From an uncultured Oscillospiraceae bacterium (lineage in GTDB: Bacteria > Bacillota > Clostridia > Oscillospirales > Ruminococcaceae): 24,627 bases of DNA. The first letter of the stretch is position 1, and every line of letters starts with the position of its first letter. Of this stretch, positions 7,364 to 15,792 are shown piece by piece. The stretch covers positions 43,457 to 68,083 of the forward strand of contig CAJTTH010000013.1 in assembly GCA_910579125.1 (NCBI GenBank). The letters are read 5' to 3'. The notes beneath the pieces are model-generated. The model saw only the letters and a list, made by a program, of their open reading frames with translations, was not told the origin of the DNA and made no database searches. The position numbers and the translations under genes were made by a program.

Positions 7364-7783
7364 ATGTACGGCGAATACGAGCATACCGTTGACGCTAAGG
7401 GACGTATGAATTTCCCCGCCAAGCTCCGTGAGGAGTTCGGCGAGCATTTCTATATTTGCAAAAGCTTTAACGCAAAGTGCCTGACGGTTTATACCAACGA
7501 AAGCTGGGAAGAATTAAAGACCAGCCTGAAAGGAAAACCGTCGAAGGTCGCACTGCCTATCGAACGTTTTCTGTTCGGAAGCGCGTGCGAGGCTGAACCG
7601 GACAAGCAGGGCAGAATTGCCATTGCGCCCGCTCTGCGTACATACGCGAACATCACGGGCGAGGTCGTGGTCGTGGGGTTAGTAGACCGCGCCGAGATCT
7701 GGGATAAAGCGGCTTGGGAGGAATATAATAACAACACATCTCTCGAGGATATCGCGGGTATGGCGGAGGAGCTCAGCATCTGA
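7364..7783 (+). CDS. mraZ: MraZ transcriptional regulator
   Basis: A 139-residue protein, close to the usual length of about 143. It has two SpoVT/AbrB-like swapped-hairpin halves: GEYEHTVDAKGRMNFPAKLR at the N-terminus and EAEPDKQGRIAIAPALRTYA in the second half, each with the DxxGR/DxQGR loop that contacts DNA in this family. ATG 7364 is chosen since GGGGG at 7352-7356 is 7 bases away and family members start almost directly with GEY/GEYEH; in-frame ATGs at 7307 and 7358 are less well placed. MraZ forms ring oligomers and represses its own dcw operon in several bacteria. It is the first gene after two promoters with candidate MraZ boxes. Its stop codon overlaps the rsmH start by one base. 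Confidence 0.95.
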   Translation: MYGEYEHTVDAKGRMNFPAKLREEFGEHFYICKSFNAKCLTVYTNESWEELKTSLKGKPSKVALPIERFLFGSACEAEPDKQGRIAIAPALRTYANITGEVVVVGLVDRAEIWDKAAWEEYNNNTSLEDIAGMAEELSI

Positions 7784-8709
7784 TGGAATTTCAACACATA
7801 ACCGTGCTGCTTAAAGAAACGGTGGACGGCGCGTTTTCAGACCCAAAGGGCGTTTACGCGGATCTGACCACGGGCGGCGGCGGTCACAGTCTGGAGTTGG
7901 CAAAGCGCCTTTCGGGGGGAAGGCTGATTTGCTTTGACAGGGACGGGGAGGCTATTGAAGCCGCCGGGGAGCGGCTGAAGGGCTATCCCGTAACATTCGT
8001 GAGACGCAACTTTAAAGATTTGAGCGCGGTACTGGACGAGCTGGGGATAAAAGAGCTTGACGGAATAATCGCGGATCTGGGAGTTTCGTCGCACCAGCTT
8101 GATGACGCGGAGCGCGGATTTTCGTTCCACAACGACGCGCCGCTCGATATGAGAATGAGCGGCGAGGGTCTTTCCGCGCGCGAAGTTGTCAACGATTACA
8201 GCTTTGAGGCGCTTCGGCGCATACTTTACGAGTACGGCGAGGAGAAATTCGCGCCGAAGATAGCACAGGGCATTGTGGACGCAAGGGCGGTATCTCCGAT
8301 AGAAAGAACGGGAGAGCTTGCCGATATAATAAAAAGGAGCGTTCCCGCGGCATACCGCCGTGAAAAGAACCCTTGCCGAAAAAGCTTTCAAGCTGTCCGC
8401 ATAGAAGTGAACGGAGAGCTTGACGCGCTTGAAAAAGCGCTTTCCGACGGATTTGAACGCCTGAAGACAGGCGGTAGAATGTCGGTCATCACTTTCCATT
8501 CGTTGGAGGACAGGATAGTTAAAAACCGCTTTAAGGAATTTTGTACGGGCTGTATATGCCCGCCCGAGTTTCCTGTTTGCGTTTGCGGAAGACTTCCGCG
8601 CGGACGGCTTGTCACAAAGAAGCCGATAGCTCCGTGCGCGGAGGAGACAGAGAAAAATCCGCGAAGCCGCAGCGCCAAGCTGCGCGTGATAGAGAAGATA
8701 AGAGCGTGA
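7783..8709 (+). CDS. rsmH: 16S rRNA (cytosine1402-N4)-methyltransferase
   Basis: A 308-residue SAM-dependent methyltransferase of normal family length that modifies the ribosomal P-site base C1402 in 16S rRNA. HITVLLKETVDGAF opens the protein; the SAM-binding loop is DLTTGGGGHS; then DRDGEAI, DGIIADLGVSSHQLDD, the RGFSF..DAPLDMRM signature, FQAVRIEVNGEL, and the catalytic-region SVITFHSLEDRIVK. A cysteine cluster near the C-terminus (CTGCICPPEFPVCVCG) is common in Firmicutes members. ATG 7783 overlaps the mraZ TGA by one base, typical of the conserved mraZ-rsmH pair, and suggests coupled translation. Confidence 0.96.
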   Translation: MEFQHITVLLKETVDGAFSDPKGVYADLTTGGGGHSLELAKRLSGGRLICFDRDGEAIEAAGERLKGYPVTFVRRNFKDLSAVLDELGIKELDGIIADLGVSSHQLDDAERGFSFHNDAPLDMRMSGEGLSAREVVNDYSFEALRRILYEYGEEKFAPKIAQGIVDARAVSPIERTGELADIIKRSVPAAYRREKNPCRKSFQAVRIEVNGELDALEKALSDGFERLKTGGRMSVITFHSLEDRIVKNRFKEFCTGCICPPEFPVCVCGRLPRGRLVTKKPIAPCAEETEKNPRSRSAKLRVIEKIRA

Positions 8710-8741
8710 ACAACACGTTGGTACAAAGGGGGGGACGGCGT

Positions 8742-9251
8742 ATGGCTTATCCGCTTGACAATTCCAATCTGGCTTACGATCTTTCGAGGTTCGACACCAC
8801 CGAAAGAGAACGCCGCGAAAGGCAGCGCCGCGCCGAAGAGAAAGCCCGCGCGATACGGCTTGCGCCCGCGAATAAGGTTTCGACAAGCGGCTCGAAGTTC
8901 AAGATAATTATGGTGTCGCTGATGATGTTTGCCGCGCTTTTTGCCGTGAACTACTACAATACGAAAAAGGACGACGCCGCGCGAATGGTGGCTCAGCAAG
9001 AGCAGCTTCTCGCCGCCGCACAGGACGACAACGAGCTGCTGCAAAGCAAGCTCGATTCCAGGGCGAATATCGGCTACATCGAGCAGTACGCGTCGGAAAA
9101 GCTCGGAATGACAAAGGTCTCCGCGTCGCAAAAGAAATACATCAGCGTAAATACGGAGGATCTTATTGAAATAGACAACGACGATTCTGAGGGCTTGCTG
9201 GGAACGATAAAGAGAGGTTTCTCCGCGTTTTTGGAATACATTGGGTTCTGA
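8742..9251 (+). CDS. ftsL: FtsL-like cell division protein
   Basis: A 169-residue bitopic protein. A long charged cytoplasmic N-terminus (ERERRERQRRAEEKARAIR) is followed by a membrane segment at about 54-72 (IIMVSLMMFAALFAVNYYN) and an external coiled coil at about 75-108 ending in the IGYIEQYASEKLGM segment typical of FtsL/DivIC-type proteins. A run of seven G at 8728-8734 is 7 bases before ATG 8742; an in-frame GTG at 8706 overlaps the rsmH stop and lacks a ribosome site. Expected role: complex with DivIB/FtsQ and DivIC to activate FtsW and the PBP. The N-terminus is longer than in the best-known members. Position between rsmH and the PBP strongly supports FtsL despite low sequence conservation. 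Confidence 0.85.
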   Translation: MAYPLDNSNLAYDLSRFDTTERERRERQRRAEEKARAIRLAPANKVSTSGSKFKIIMVSLMMFAALFAVNYYNTKKDDAARMVAQQEQLLAAAQDDNELLQSKLDSRANIGYIEQYASEKLGMTKVSASQKKYISVNTEDLIEIDNDDSEGLLGTIKRGFSAFLEYIGF

Positions 9252-9312
9252 CGGCATAATATAGAGGTGAACAAGCCCTTGCTTAAATGTTGTCGGCAGA
9301 CTGTTTATACCG

Positions 9313-9399
9313 ATACTTATCCCGCTCGGAGTTTCCTGTAAAGTACAGATCGCTGTGCGAAAAACGCAATTCATTGATAAACTCGGGCGGGATAAGTAT
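9313..9399 (+). ncRNA. Candidate structured RNA leader upstream of the dcw PBP
   Basis: Bases 9313-9334 pair with 9379-9399 to make a stem of 21 pairs, including one G-U pair and one bulged G. The enclosed 44 bases contain two small hairpins, 9336-9340 with 9344-9348 (three-base loop) and TGCG 9356-9359 with CGCA 9365-9368 (five-A loop). A perfect intrinsic terminator starts six bases after the long stem. The layout, an aptamer-like multi-stem domain followed by a terminator and a ribosome site, is that of a riboswitch or attenuator, but the sequence matches no riboswitch class I can recall. It could also be a mobile inverted repeat. Confidence 0.5.
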
Positions 9400-9404
9400 A
9401 GAAC

Positions 9405-9435
9405 AGCAAAGCCGGCTGTACGGCTTTGCTTTTTT
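9405..9435 (+). terminator. Intrinsic terminator inside the dcw cluster (ftsL-PBP gap)
   Basis: A perfect ten-pair stem, AGCAAAGCCG at 9405-9414 with CGGCTTTGCT at 9421-9430, has a six-base loop and is followed by five further T residues. It stands between ftsL and the PBP gene with no clear promoter after it, so either it is conditional (attenuation) or it ends the mraZ-rsmH-ftsL transcript. Confidence 0.85.
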
Positions 9436-9458
9436 GGTTTTTCGGAGGTTGTGGAAAT

Positions 9459-9503
9459 TTGACAGAAACACTAATAACAAAAACAGCTTGTGGAGCAGGA
9501 TGA
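9459..9503 (+). CDS. Candidate 14-residue leader peptide coupled to the PBP gene
   Basis: GGAGG at 9444-9448 lies far (about 50 bases) from the PBP start but 10 bases before a TTG that opens a 14-codon frame, TTG then TETLITKTACGAG, ending with TGA at 9501-9503. That stop overlaps the PBP ATG at 9500 (ATGA). The arrangement would explain an otherwise unused strong ribosome site and would couple translation into the PBP gene. The peptide is rich in threonine (four of fourteen). It may not be translated; spacing and the TTG start are only acceptable. Confidence 0.3.
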   Translation: MTETLITKTACGAG

Positions 9504-11884
9504 AAGAGTATCTCAAGCAAAAGGACGCGGAAGAGGCTGACAAAAAGCCCGTTATCGGATACCGCGGACGGCAGATAGTTATTCTTTCGGCAATCGTGGG
9601 ATTTTCCCTGTTTGTCGGGTATAATCTGCTGAAATTCACCGTGCTTGACGGCGATATGTGGCGACAGCGCGCAAATTCGCAGCAGATGAGAGAGCTTTCG
9701 ATAATGGCGAACCGCGGCACTATATACGACGCGAACGGCACCGTTCTCGCACAAAGCTCTACGGTGTGGAACGTTATTTTTGCGCAAAATGCGGTTTACA
9801 AGGCAAATCAAAAGAACAAGGAAGACTACGAGAAGAAAAAGGCGGAGTGGCTTGAGGACGACGATCCCGAGAAAAAGCCGCTCGCGGAATACAGAGAGCT
9901 TGTGGACGTTATTGCCGAGGGCTTATCTGAAATATTGGAAATATCGCCTGATGGAATTCGCGAGGCGTATAAGGATCAGGAGCACAATTATTACACGGTA
10001 AAGCGCAAGGTTGAAAAGCCGCAGGTGACGCTTATCCAGCAGTTTCTGCTAGACAACAATATCAGCTCGGACTGCGTTTATACCGAGCAGTCGAGCAAAC
10101 GCTACTACCCGAACGGCTCGCTTGCGTCGAACGTTATCGGCTTCACCAACTTCGACGGCGAGGGCGTTTACGGGCTTGAAGCGTATTACGACGACTATCT
10201 CAGGGGCACAGACGGCAAGGCGTTCTACCTCACCGACGGTATGGGTCGGAGCATTGAATACGGAAAAGACGATTATTTCAACGCGGTCGACGGGTACAGT
10301 CTGGTGCTTACGCTCGACGAGGTTTTGCAGCACTATCTCGAAAAAAATCTCGAGCAGTGCGTTTCGCAGCACTCAGTCGTCAACCGTGCCTGCGGAATTA
10401 TCATGAACTGTAACACGGGCGGCGTTCTGGCTATGGCGACATCTCCGTCCTACGACCTGAATAATCCCTCGGAGATCACGAGCAAATTCGATCTTGAAAC
10501 TCTTGCGAAGATGCAGGAGGAGGGCAAGTCCTCGGAGGAGATTGCGGCGCAGGAGAGCATTATGCGCGAGCAGCAGTGGAAAAACAAGGCTGTTACGGAG
10601 CTGTATTACCCGGGGTCGGTTTTCAAGACCGTTACCGCGTCGTCGGCGCTCGAGGAGGAGGTTATAAGTCTCGATACAACGTTCAACTGCCCCGGCTTCA
10701 TTGAAGTCGCGGGAGAGAGTATAAACTGCCACCAGACGTGGGGTCACGGCACTCTGACGCTCCAACAGGGAATTACGGCGTCGTGCAACCCGTACTTCAT
10801 TCAGGTTGGGCAGGCGCTCGGGGCGCAGAAGTTCAGCAATTACTTTGAAGCGTTCGGCTTTACCGAGCCAACGGGAATAGACCTCCCCGGCGAGGCGCAG
10901 AGCTTGTACGTTCCGTATTCGAGAATGAATCTGGTCGATCTTGCGATGTCCTCTATGGGTCAGACCAACAAGATAACGCCTATACAGATGTGTACGGCGT
11001 TCTGCGCGATCGTAAACGGCGGCTATCTAGTAACACCGCACCTTGTCGACAAAATACTCGACAGCAACGGCAACGTCGTCGAAACAAAGGAAACGCAGAT
11101 AAAGCGGCAGGTCATCTCGGAGGAGACATCTAAGACCATGTGCGGCATTCTGGAGACGATCGTTACGGAAAACGGCGGTCACAACGCATATATCGCGGGT
11201 CACAGAATCGGCGGCAAGTCGGGAACGGCGGAGAAGATCGACGAATACAACAAGGAACTGGCTGAAAACGGTACCGCGCACATGACTTACATAGGCACTT
11301 TCGCGGCGGCTGTTCCCATGAATGATCCGCAGATCGTTATGCTGGTGCTTGTCGATACGCCTACGGGTCCGCAGTATTACGGCTCAGCGGTTGCGTGCCC
11401 CGTTGTTTCGGCGGTATTCAATGACGGTCTGGAGCATCTGGGCATATACCCGACCTACACCGCCGAGGAACAGGCGAAAATGGACGCGATAGTTCCAAAC
11501 ATTATCGGCGATATGGCGATGTACGCGCAGAGCTATCTTACGGCAAATAACTTCAAGGTGAGATTTATCGGCGACCCGTCAAGCGATGCTACCGTCAAGG
11601 ATCAGATCCCCAGCTCAGGCAGCAGCATACCCAAAGGCTCGACAGTGGTGGTTTACCTTGATAATACGGAGCGCGAAACGGGAGAGGTACCGAATGTGCT
11701 GGGTATGAGCGTTAAGGAGGCAAACGACGCCATAACAAACGCGGGCTTCAACATTAAGATACTCGGCGGCGCTGCCGAAAACGCGGACGCCGTGGCAACC
11801 ATGCAAAGCTATGGCGAGGGCGTGACGCTGTACAAGGGCAGCGTTATCGAAGTAACGTTCCAGGCAAATTCGTTCGGAGATTAA
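9500..11884 (+). CDS. ftsI: Class B penicillin-binding protein with two PASTA domains
   Basis: A 794-residue septal transpeptidase. One membrane anchor lies at about 25-45 (IVILSAIVGFSLFVGYNLL); the PBP dimerisation domain follows, starting at RGTIYDANGTVLA; the transpeptidase domain has SVFK at 373-376 (acyl-serine 373), SCN at 428-430 and KSGT at 573-576. Two PASTA domains occupy about 663-725 and 729-790. This is the PBP2x/PBP2b/SpoVD layout; which one (division or sporulation) cannot be decided here. It cross-links peptidoglycan with FtsW. ATG 9500 is preferred: GGAG at 9492-9495 precedes it and the resulting protein begins just before the cytoplasmic tail; the open frame continues upstream to 9287 but that stretch is the structured leader and terminator. 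PASTA domains suggest muropeptide or beta-lactam sensing. Confidence 0.93.
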   Translation: MKEYLKQKDAEEADKKPVIGYRGRQIVILSAIVGFSLFVGYNLLKFTVLDGDMWRQRANSQQMRELSIMANRGTIYDANGTVLAQSSTVWNVIFAQNAVYKANQKNKEDYEKKKAEWLEDDDPEKKPLAEYRELVDVIAEGLSEILEISPDGIREAYKDQEHNYYTVKRKVEKPQVTLIQQFLLDNNISSDCVYTEQSSKRYYPNGSLASNVIGFTNFDGEGVYGLEAYYDDYLRGTDGKAFYLTDGMGRSIEYGKDDYFNAVDGYSLVLTLDEVLQHYLEKNLEQCVSQHSVVNRACGIIMNCNTGGVLAMATSPSYDLNNPSEITSKFDLETLAKMQEEGKSSEEIAAQESIMREQQWKNKAVTELYYPGSVFKTVTASSALEEEVISLDTTFNCPGFIEVAGESINCHQTWGHGTLTLQQGITASCNPYFIQVGQALGAQKFSNYFEAFGFTEPTGIDLPGEAQSLYVPYSRMNLVDLAMSSMGQTNKITPIQMCTAFCAIVNGGYLVTPHLVDKILDSNGNVVETKETQIKRQVISEETSKTMCGILETIVTENGGHNAYIAGHRIGGKSGTAEKIDEYNKELAENGTAHMTYIGTFAAAVPMNDPQIVMLVLVDTPTGPQYYGSAVACPVVSAVFNDGLEHLGIYPTYTAEEQAKMDAIVPNIIGDMAMYAQSYLTANNFKVRFIGDPSSDATVKDQIPSSGSSIPKGSTVVVYLDNTERETGEVPNVLGMSVKEANDAITNAGFNIKILGGAAENADAVATMQSYGEGVTLYKGSVIEVTFQANSFGD

Positions 11885-11897
11885 AGGCGGTGAACTT

Positions 11898-13370
11898 ATG
11901 ACGGTCGGAGAGCTGTTTTCGGGGATGTGTGAAATTCCCGAGGAACTTAAAAATTTGACGGTCTCGGGGGTCACATCGGACAGCCGCGAGGTCGAAAACG
12001 GCTTTCTGTTCGTCTGTATAAAGGGCGGCAGTTTTGACGGTCATTCAGTCGCCGAAAAAATGCTCGAAAAGGGCGCGTGCGCCGTAGTAACGCAGGAAAA
12101 GCTCGGGCCGGACGGCGAGATAAACGTTGAAAATTCGCGAGAAATATACCCCGAATTGCTGTCGAGGTTTTACGGCTGTCCGACAAAGAAATTCAAGCTG
12201 TGCGCGGTCACGGGAACGAACGGCAAGACGACTGTCGTCAATCTCTGCGCGCAGATAACGAGGCTGCTCGGACACAGAACGGGCGTTATAGGAACGCTCG
12301 GCACGGACACGGGGAGCGGTCTGAAGTACTCCCACGACGGTCCGCCGACAACTCCCGAGCCGCGCAGATTGTATCAATTGTTCGCGCAGATGGCTGAGGA
12401 GGGCACGGAATACTGCTTTATCGAGGCGAGCTCGCAGGCGCTCGCACAGTACCGTTTCGCGGCGGAGAATTTTGCGGCGGGCGCGTTTACGAACCTTACG
12501 CGCGATCATCTGGACTATCACGGCACTATGGAGAATTATTTCTCGGCTAAGCGTATGCTGTTCGATATGTGCGAAAATGCGGTTGTGAATATCGACGACG
12601 AATACGGAAAAAAAATCGCGGAATACTGCCGTGAAAAGGACGTTCCGTTAAAGACTGTGTCGGTTGACGGAGAAGCTGATTTTTACACGGAATTTGTGAA
12701 GCTCTCCGCGCACGGGTCGGAGTTTATACTGACCGACAGAGCCGCCGAGAAAAGCTATCCCGTGCGGTTTGCGATGACGGGACTGTACAACGTTTCAAAC
12801 GCGCTCGAGGCGGCGGTCACGGTGCATCTGACGGGAGTTCCCATGGACGAGGTGCTTTGCGCGCTTGAGAAGATCGGGGGCGTCGCGGGACGGCTGGAAA
12901 CGCTGTACGCGGGAGAGTTCACGGTGATACGAGACTACGCTCACACCGAGGACGGTCTGGAAAAGCTGCTGTCCATGCTTAAACCGCTCGCGAAAAACCG
13001 CCTTATCGCGGTTTTCGGCGCGGCGGGCGAACGCGACGCGGGAAAGCGTCCCGATATGGGCAGAACGGCGGCAAAGTATGCGGACGTGCTGATAGTGACG
13101 ACGGACAGTCCGCGTCACGAGGATCCTCAGAAGACGATCGACGACGTGGCACGCGGTATTCCCGAGGGCAGAGCTCATGAGGAATACACCGACCGAAAAG
13201 CCGCGATATTCCGCGCGTTGGAAACGGCGGAAAAGGGAGACGTTATCGCGCTCTGCGGAAAGGGTCACGAGGACTATCAGGCAATAGGCGATGAGTACGT
13301 TCATTTTGACGAAAAAGAGATAGTGGACGAATATTTCAAGAAGGGGCAGCAAGGGTATGTTTTCGACTAA
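11898..13370 (+). CDS. murE: UDP-MurNAc-tripeptide synthetase
   Basis: A 490-residue Mur ligase that adds the third amino acid to UDP-MurNAc-L-Ala-D-Glu in the cytoplasm. Domain 1 has VTSDSR; the ATP loop is GTNGKTT at 106-112; the central domain has the NLTRDHLDYHGTMENY signature with its carbamylated-lysine region, and domain 3 has DSPRHEDP at 403-410. In meso-diaminopimelate enzymes this last motif is usually DNPR; the Arg that contacts diaminopimelate is kept while Asn is replaced by Ser. The most likely substrate is therefore meso-diaminopimelate, not proven. The gene starts 13 bases after the PBP, with GGCGGTG before ATG, and overlaps murF by 14 bases. Confidence 0.94.
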   Translation: MTVGELFSGMCEIPEELKNLTVSGVTSDSREVENGFLFVCIKGGSFDGHSVAEKMLEKGACAVVTQEKLGPDGEINVENSREIYPELLSRFYGCPTKKFKLCAVTGTNGKTTVVNLCAQITRLLGHRTGVIGTLGTDTGSGLKYSHDGPPTTPEPRRLYQLFAQMAEEGTEYCFIEASSQALAQYRFAAENFAAGAFTNLTRDHLDYHGTMENYFSAKRMLFDMCENAVVNIDDEYGKKIAEYCREKDVPLKTVSVDGEADFYTEFVKLSAHGSEFILTDRAAEKSYPVRFAMTGLYNVSNALEAAVTVHLTGVPMDEVLCALEKIGGVAGRLETLYAGEFTVIRDYAHTEDGLEKLLSMLKPLAKNRLIAVFGAAGERDAGKRPDMGRTAAKYADVLIVTTDSPRHEDPQKTIDDVARGIPEGRAHEEYTDRKAAIFRALETAEKGDVIALCGKGHEDYQAIGDEYVHFDEKEIVDEYFKKGQQGYVFD

Positions 13371-14718
13371 GGAGATTGCGGAGATCACGGACGGAGAGCT
13401 TGTCGGGGTAAACGTAAGAGTGAAGTCCGTTTCCACCGACACAAGGACGCTGAAAAAGGGCGCTCTTTTTATCGCGGTAAAGGGCGAACGCTTTGACGGC
13501 AACGACTATATCAGACAGGCGGCGGACGGCGGCGCGGCGGCGGCAATATCCGACCTTGTGCCCGGTACGGTAAAAACCGCGATACCCGTTATTTACGTAA
13601 AAAATTCGCGTACAGCGCAGCTTAAGCTGGCGCGGCATTACCGTGATAAATTCAACATTATGCTCTGCGGAGTAACGGGGAGCGTCGGGAAAACCTCTAC
13701 AAAGGATATGATAAGCGCGGTTTTGTCCGCAAGGTATAATACGCTCAAGACCGAGGGCAACTTCAACAACGATATAGGACTGCCGAAAACGCTGTTCCAT
13801 CTTGACAAGAAAACGGAAGCGGCGGTTATTGAAATGGGTATGAGCGACCTTGGCGAGATTTCGGCGCTTTCGGGAGCGGCTCACCCGACTTGCGCAGTGA
13901 TAACGAATATCGGCTTTTGTCATATAGAAAATCTCAAAACGCGCGAGAACATTCTTGCTGCCAAGCTGGAGATACTCGACGGAACGGACGGAGACGCGCC
14001 GCTTATCGTTTACGGCAGCGACGATTATCTGGGAAAGCTCACGTCGGAGGAAATCGGAGGGCGGCGGCTTATCCGTTTCGGGCTGACGGAGGACTGCACC
14101 GTTTGGGCGGAAGATATCTCGCAGAACGAAAACGGCGGCAAATTTACACTCCGTTACGGGGAGAAGTCGTACAAGGCGGCTGTTCCCGTTGTCGGCGAAC
14201 ATCACATACTGAACGCGCTCGCGGCATTCTGCGTCGGGATAGAGTTCGGGCTTGCTCCCGAGGAAATAATTCCCGCGTTTATGAACTACGAGGGAAGCGG
14301 AATGCGGCAGAAGCTGGAGCAGCGCGAAAACGGCATACGCGTTATCCTCGATTGCTACAACGCCTCGCCTACATCGATGAGGTCGGCGCTCTCGGTTCTG
14401 GGAGCGGTCAAGACAGAGGGCAATGGCAGACATATCGCGGTGCTCGGCGATATGCTGGAGCTTGGCGAACGGTCGAAGGCGCTGCACGCGGGGCTTGCGG
14501 ATATCGTTGCCGAGCACGCGGATATCGCGTTCCTTTACGGGCGCGAAATGACGGCTCTGCGCGACGAGCTGGCGAAACGCGGAGTTGAAGTGTTCCACAG
14601 CGAAAACAAGCAGGAGCTTACGGAGCTGCTGCTCGGCGAGATAAAAAGCGGCGACGTGGCGCTGTTCAAGGGCAGCCGCGGCATGAAAATGGAAGAGATC
14701 GCCGAAAAAATAAAGTAA
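13357..14718 (+). CDS. murF: UDP-MurNAc-tripeptide-D-Ala-D-Ala ligase
   Basis: A 453-residue Mur ligase that adds D-Ala-D-Ala to complete the pentapeptide precursor. The ATP-binding loop GSVGKTSTKD has its Lys at 112; VIEMGMSDLGEI and ITNIGFCHIENL follow; the third domain has ILDCYNASPTSM, the family's YNA(N/S)P signature, and HIAVLGDMLELG. Its start lies within the last codons of murE (14-base overlap), a tight coupling. It ends directly before mraY. There is no sign of truncation. Confidence 0.95.
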   Translation: MFSTKEIAEITDGELVGVNVRVKSVSTDTRTLKKGALFIAVKGERFDGNDYIRQAADGGAAAAISDLVPGTVKTAIPVIYVKNSRTAQLKLARHYRDKFNIMLCGVTGSVGKTSTKDMISAVLSARYNTLKTEGNFNNDIGLPKTLFHLDKKTEAAVIEMGMSDLGEISALSGAAHPTCAVITNIGFCHIENLKTRENILAAKLEILDGTDGDAPLIVYGSDDYLGKLTSEEIGGRRLIRFGLTEDCTVWAEDISQNENGGKFTLRYGEKSYKAAVPVVGEHHILNALAAFCVGIEFGLAPEEIIPAFMNYEGSGMRQKLEQRENGIRVILDCYNASPTSMRSALSVLGAVKTEGNGRHIAVLGDMLELGERSKALHAGLADIVAEHADIAFLYGREMTALRDELAKRGVEVFHSENKQELTELLLGEIKSGDVALFKGSRGMKMEEIAEKIK

Positions 14719-14730
14719 TTGGAGCAGAAT

Positions 14731-15777
14731 ATGTATATTTGGACAAGCGTTTTCGCGGCGATCGCGGCGTTCGTGCTTACATGGCTGGCAGGGTTTTGGT
14801 TTATTCCGCTGCTGCACAAGCTGAAATACGGACAGACGATACTCGACATAGGTCCGAAATGGCACAAGGCGAAAAAAGAGGGCACCCCCACAATGGGCGG
14901 CATAACCTTTATTTTCGCGGTGTTTGTGAGCTTTATCGTCGGAATGGTCGTGTTTTCCGCAAGCGGAAACGCGGACTATTCCGGCACGGACAAGGCGGAA
15001 TTCATACGCGCCATGTCGGGTATGGTAATGGCGGTGCTGTTCGGCTTTATGGGCTTTCTCGACGACTTCATCAAGGTGAAGAAAAAGCATAACGAGGGAC
15101 TTACTCCGATTCAGAAGATCATCTTTCAGGTGATGATAATCGCGGCGTATTTCGCGACGCTTTACGTGAGCGGTCTGCGGCGCACGGTCATACTGTTCCC
15201 GGGCGGTCTGCAATGGGACCTGGGGCTGTTCTATTACCCGCTTATGGGTATCGGGATACTTTACCTTGTGAACGCCGTGAACCTAACCGACGGCATAGAC
15301 GGGCTTTGCTCGTCCGTCACCATAATCTATATGGCGGCGTTCGCGGTAATATCGGGCTTGCTCGGAATGTTCGGGCAGACGCTGCTGGCGTTCTGCGCGG
15401 CAGGGGGCTGCGCGGGCTTTTTGTTGTGGAATTTCCCGCCCGCAAAGGTGTTTATGGGTGATACGGGGTCTATGTTCCTCGGCGGCGTGGTGTGCGCTCT
15501 CGGCGTGGGCTGCGGTGTGGAGTTCCTTATGGTACTCGCGGCTATGGTGTATATTCTTGAGGCGCTGTCGGTGGTCATTCAATCGACGGTGTTCAAGATA
15601 ACCAAGAGGATTTACCACACAAAAGAGGGCAAGCGCTTGTTTAAAATGACGCCCATTCATCATCACTTTGAGCTTTCAAAGTGGAGCGAGCTGAAGATCG
15701 ACACGGTTTTTTCGACGGTCGCGGCGCTTTTCGGGGCGCTGGCAGTGGTATTGGCTTACGGAATGTTCGCCAAGTAG
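14731..15777 (+). CDS. mraY: Phospho-MurNAc-pentapeptide transferase
   Basis: A 348-residue integral membrane enzyme with about ten transmembrane helices that moves phospho-MurNAc-pentapeptide to undecaprenyl phosphate, making lipid I. Family marks in order: KWHKAKKEGTPTMGGI, the acidic pair at Asp111-Asp112 in FLDDFIKV, NAVNLTDGIDGL, GDTGSMFLGG, and the histidine-rich MTPIHHHFEL cytoplasmic loop. ATG 14731 is chosen, as GGAG at 14721-14724 is 6 bases away; an in-frame TTG at 14719 directly abuts the murF stop. In many Firmicutes murD follows mraY; here ftsW follows after 15 bases. Confidence 0.95.
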   Translation: MYIWTSVFAAIAAFVLTWLAGFWFIPLLHKLKYGQTILDIGPKWHKAKKEGTPTMGGITFIFAVFVSFIVGMVVFSASGNADYSGTDKAEFIRAMSGMVMAVLFGFMGFLDDFIKVKKKHNEGLTPIQKIIFQVMIIAAYFATLYVSGLRRTVILFPGGLQWDLGLFYYPLMGIGILYLVNAVNLTDGIDGLCSSVTIIYMAAFAVISGLLGMFGQTLLAFCAAGGCAGFLLWNFPPAKVFMGDTGSMFLGGVVCALGVGCGVEFLMVLAAMVYILEALSVVIQSTVFKITKRIYHTKEGKRLFKMTPIHHHFELSKWSELKIDTVFSTVAALFGALAVVLAYGMFAK

Positions 15778-15792
15778 CTTTTGGAGGTATAT

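Noticed and set aside
7837..8886. A 349-codon open frame on the - strand opposite rsmH
   Set aside because: Same reason: antisense to a conserved gene, low-complexity Arg/Ser-rich composition, no supporting signals.
9287..9499. N-terminal extension of the PBP frame back to 9287
   Set aside because: The extra 71 codons would have to be translated through the long stem and a perfect intrinsic terminator, have no ribosome site, and resemble no PBP N-terminus.
13336..15213. A 625-codon open frame on the - strand across murF and mraY
   Set aside because: It lies opposite two well-supported genes, has no family resemblance or ribosome site, and is rich in Arg/His/Gln as expected for the complement of GC-biased codons.
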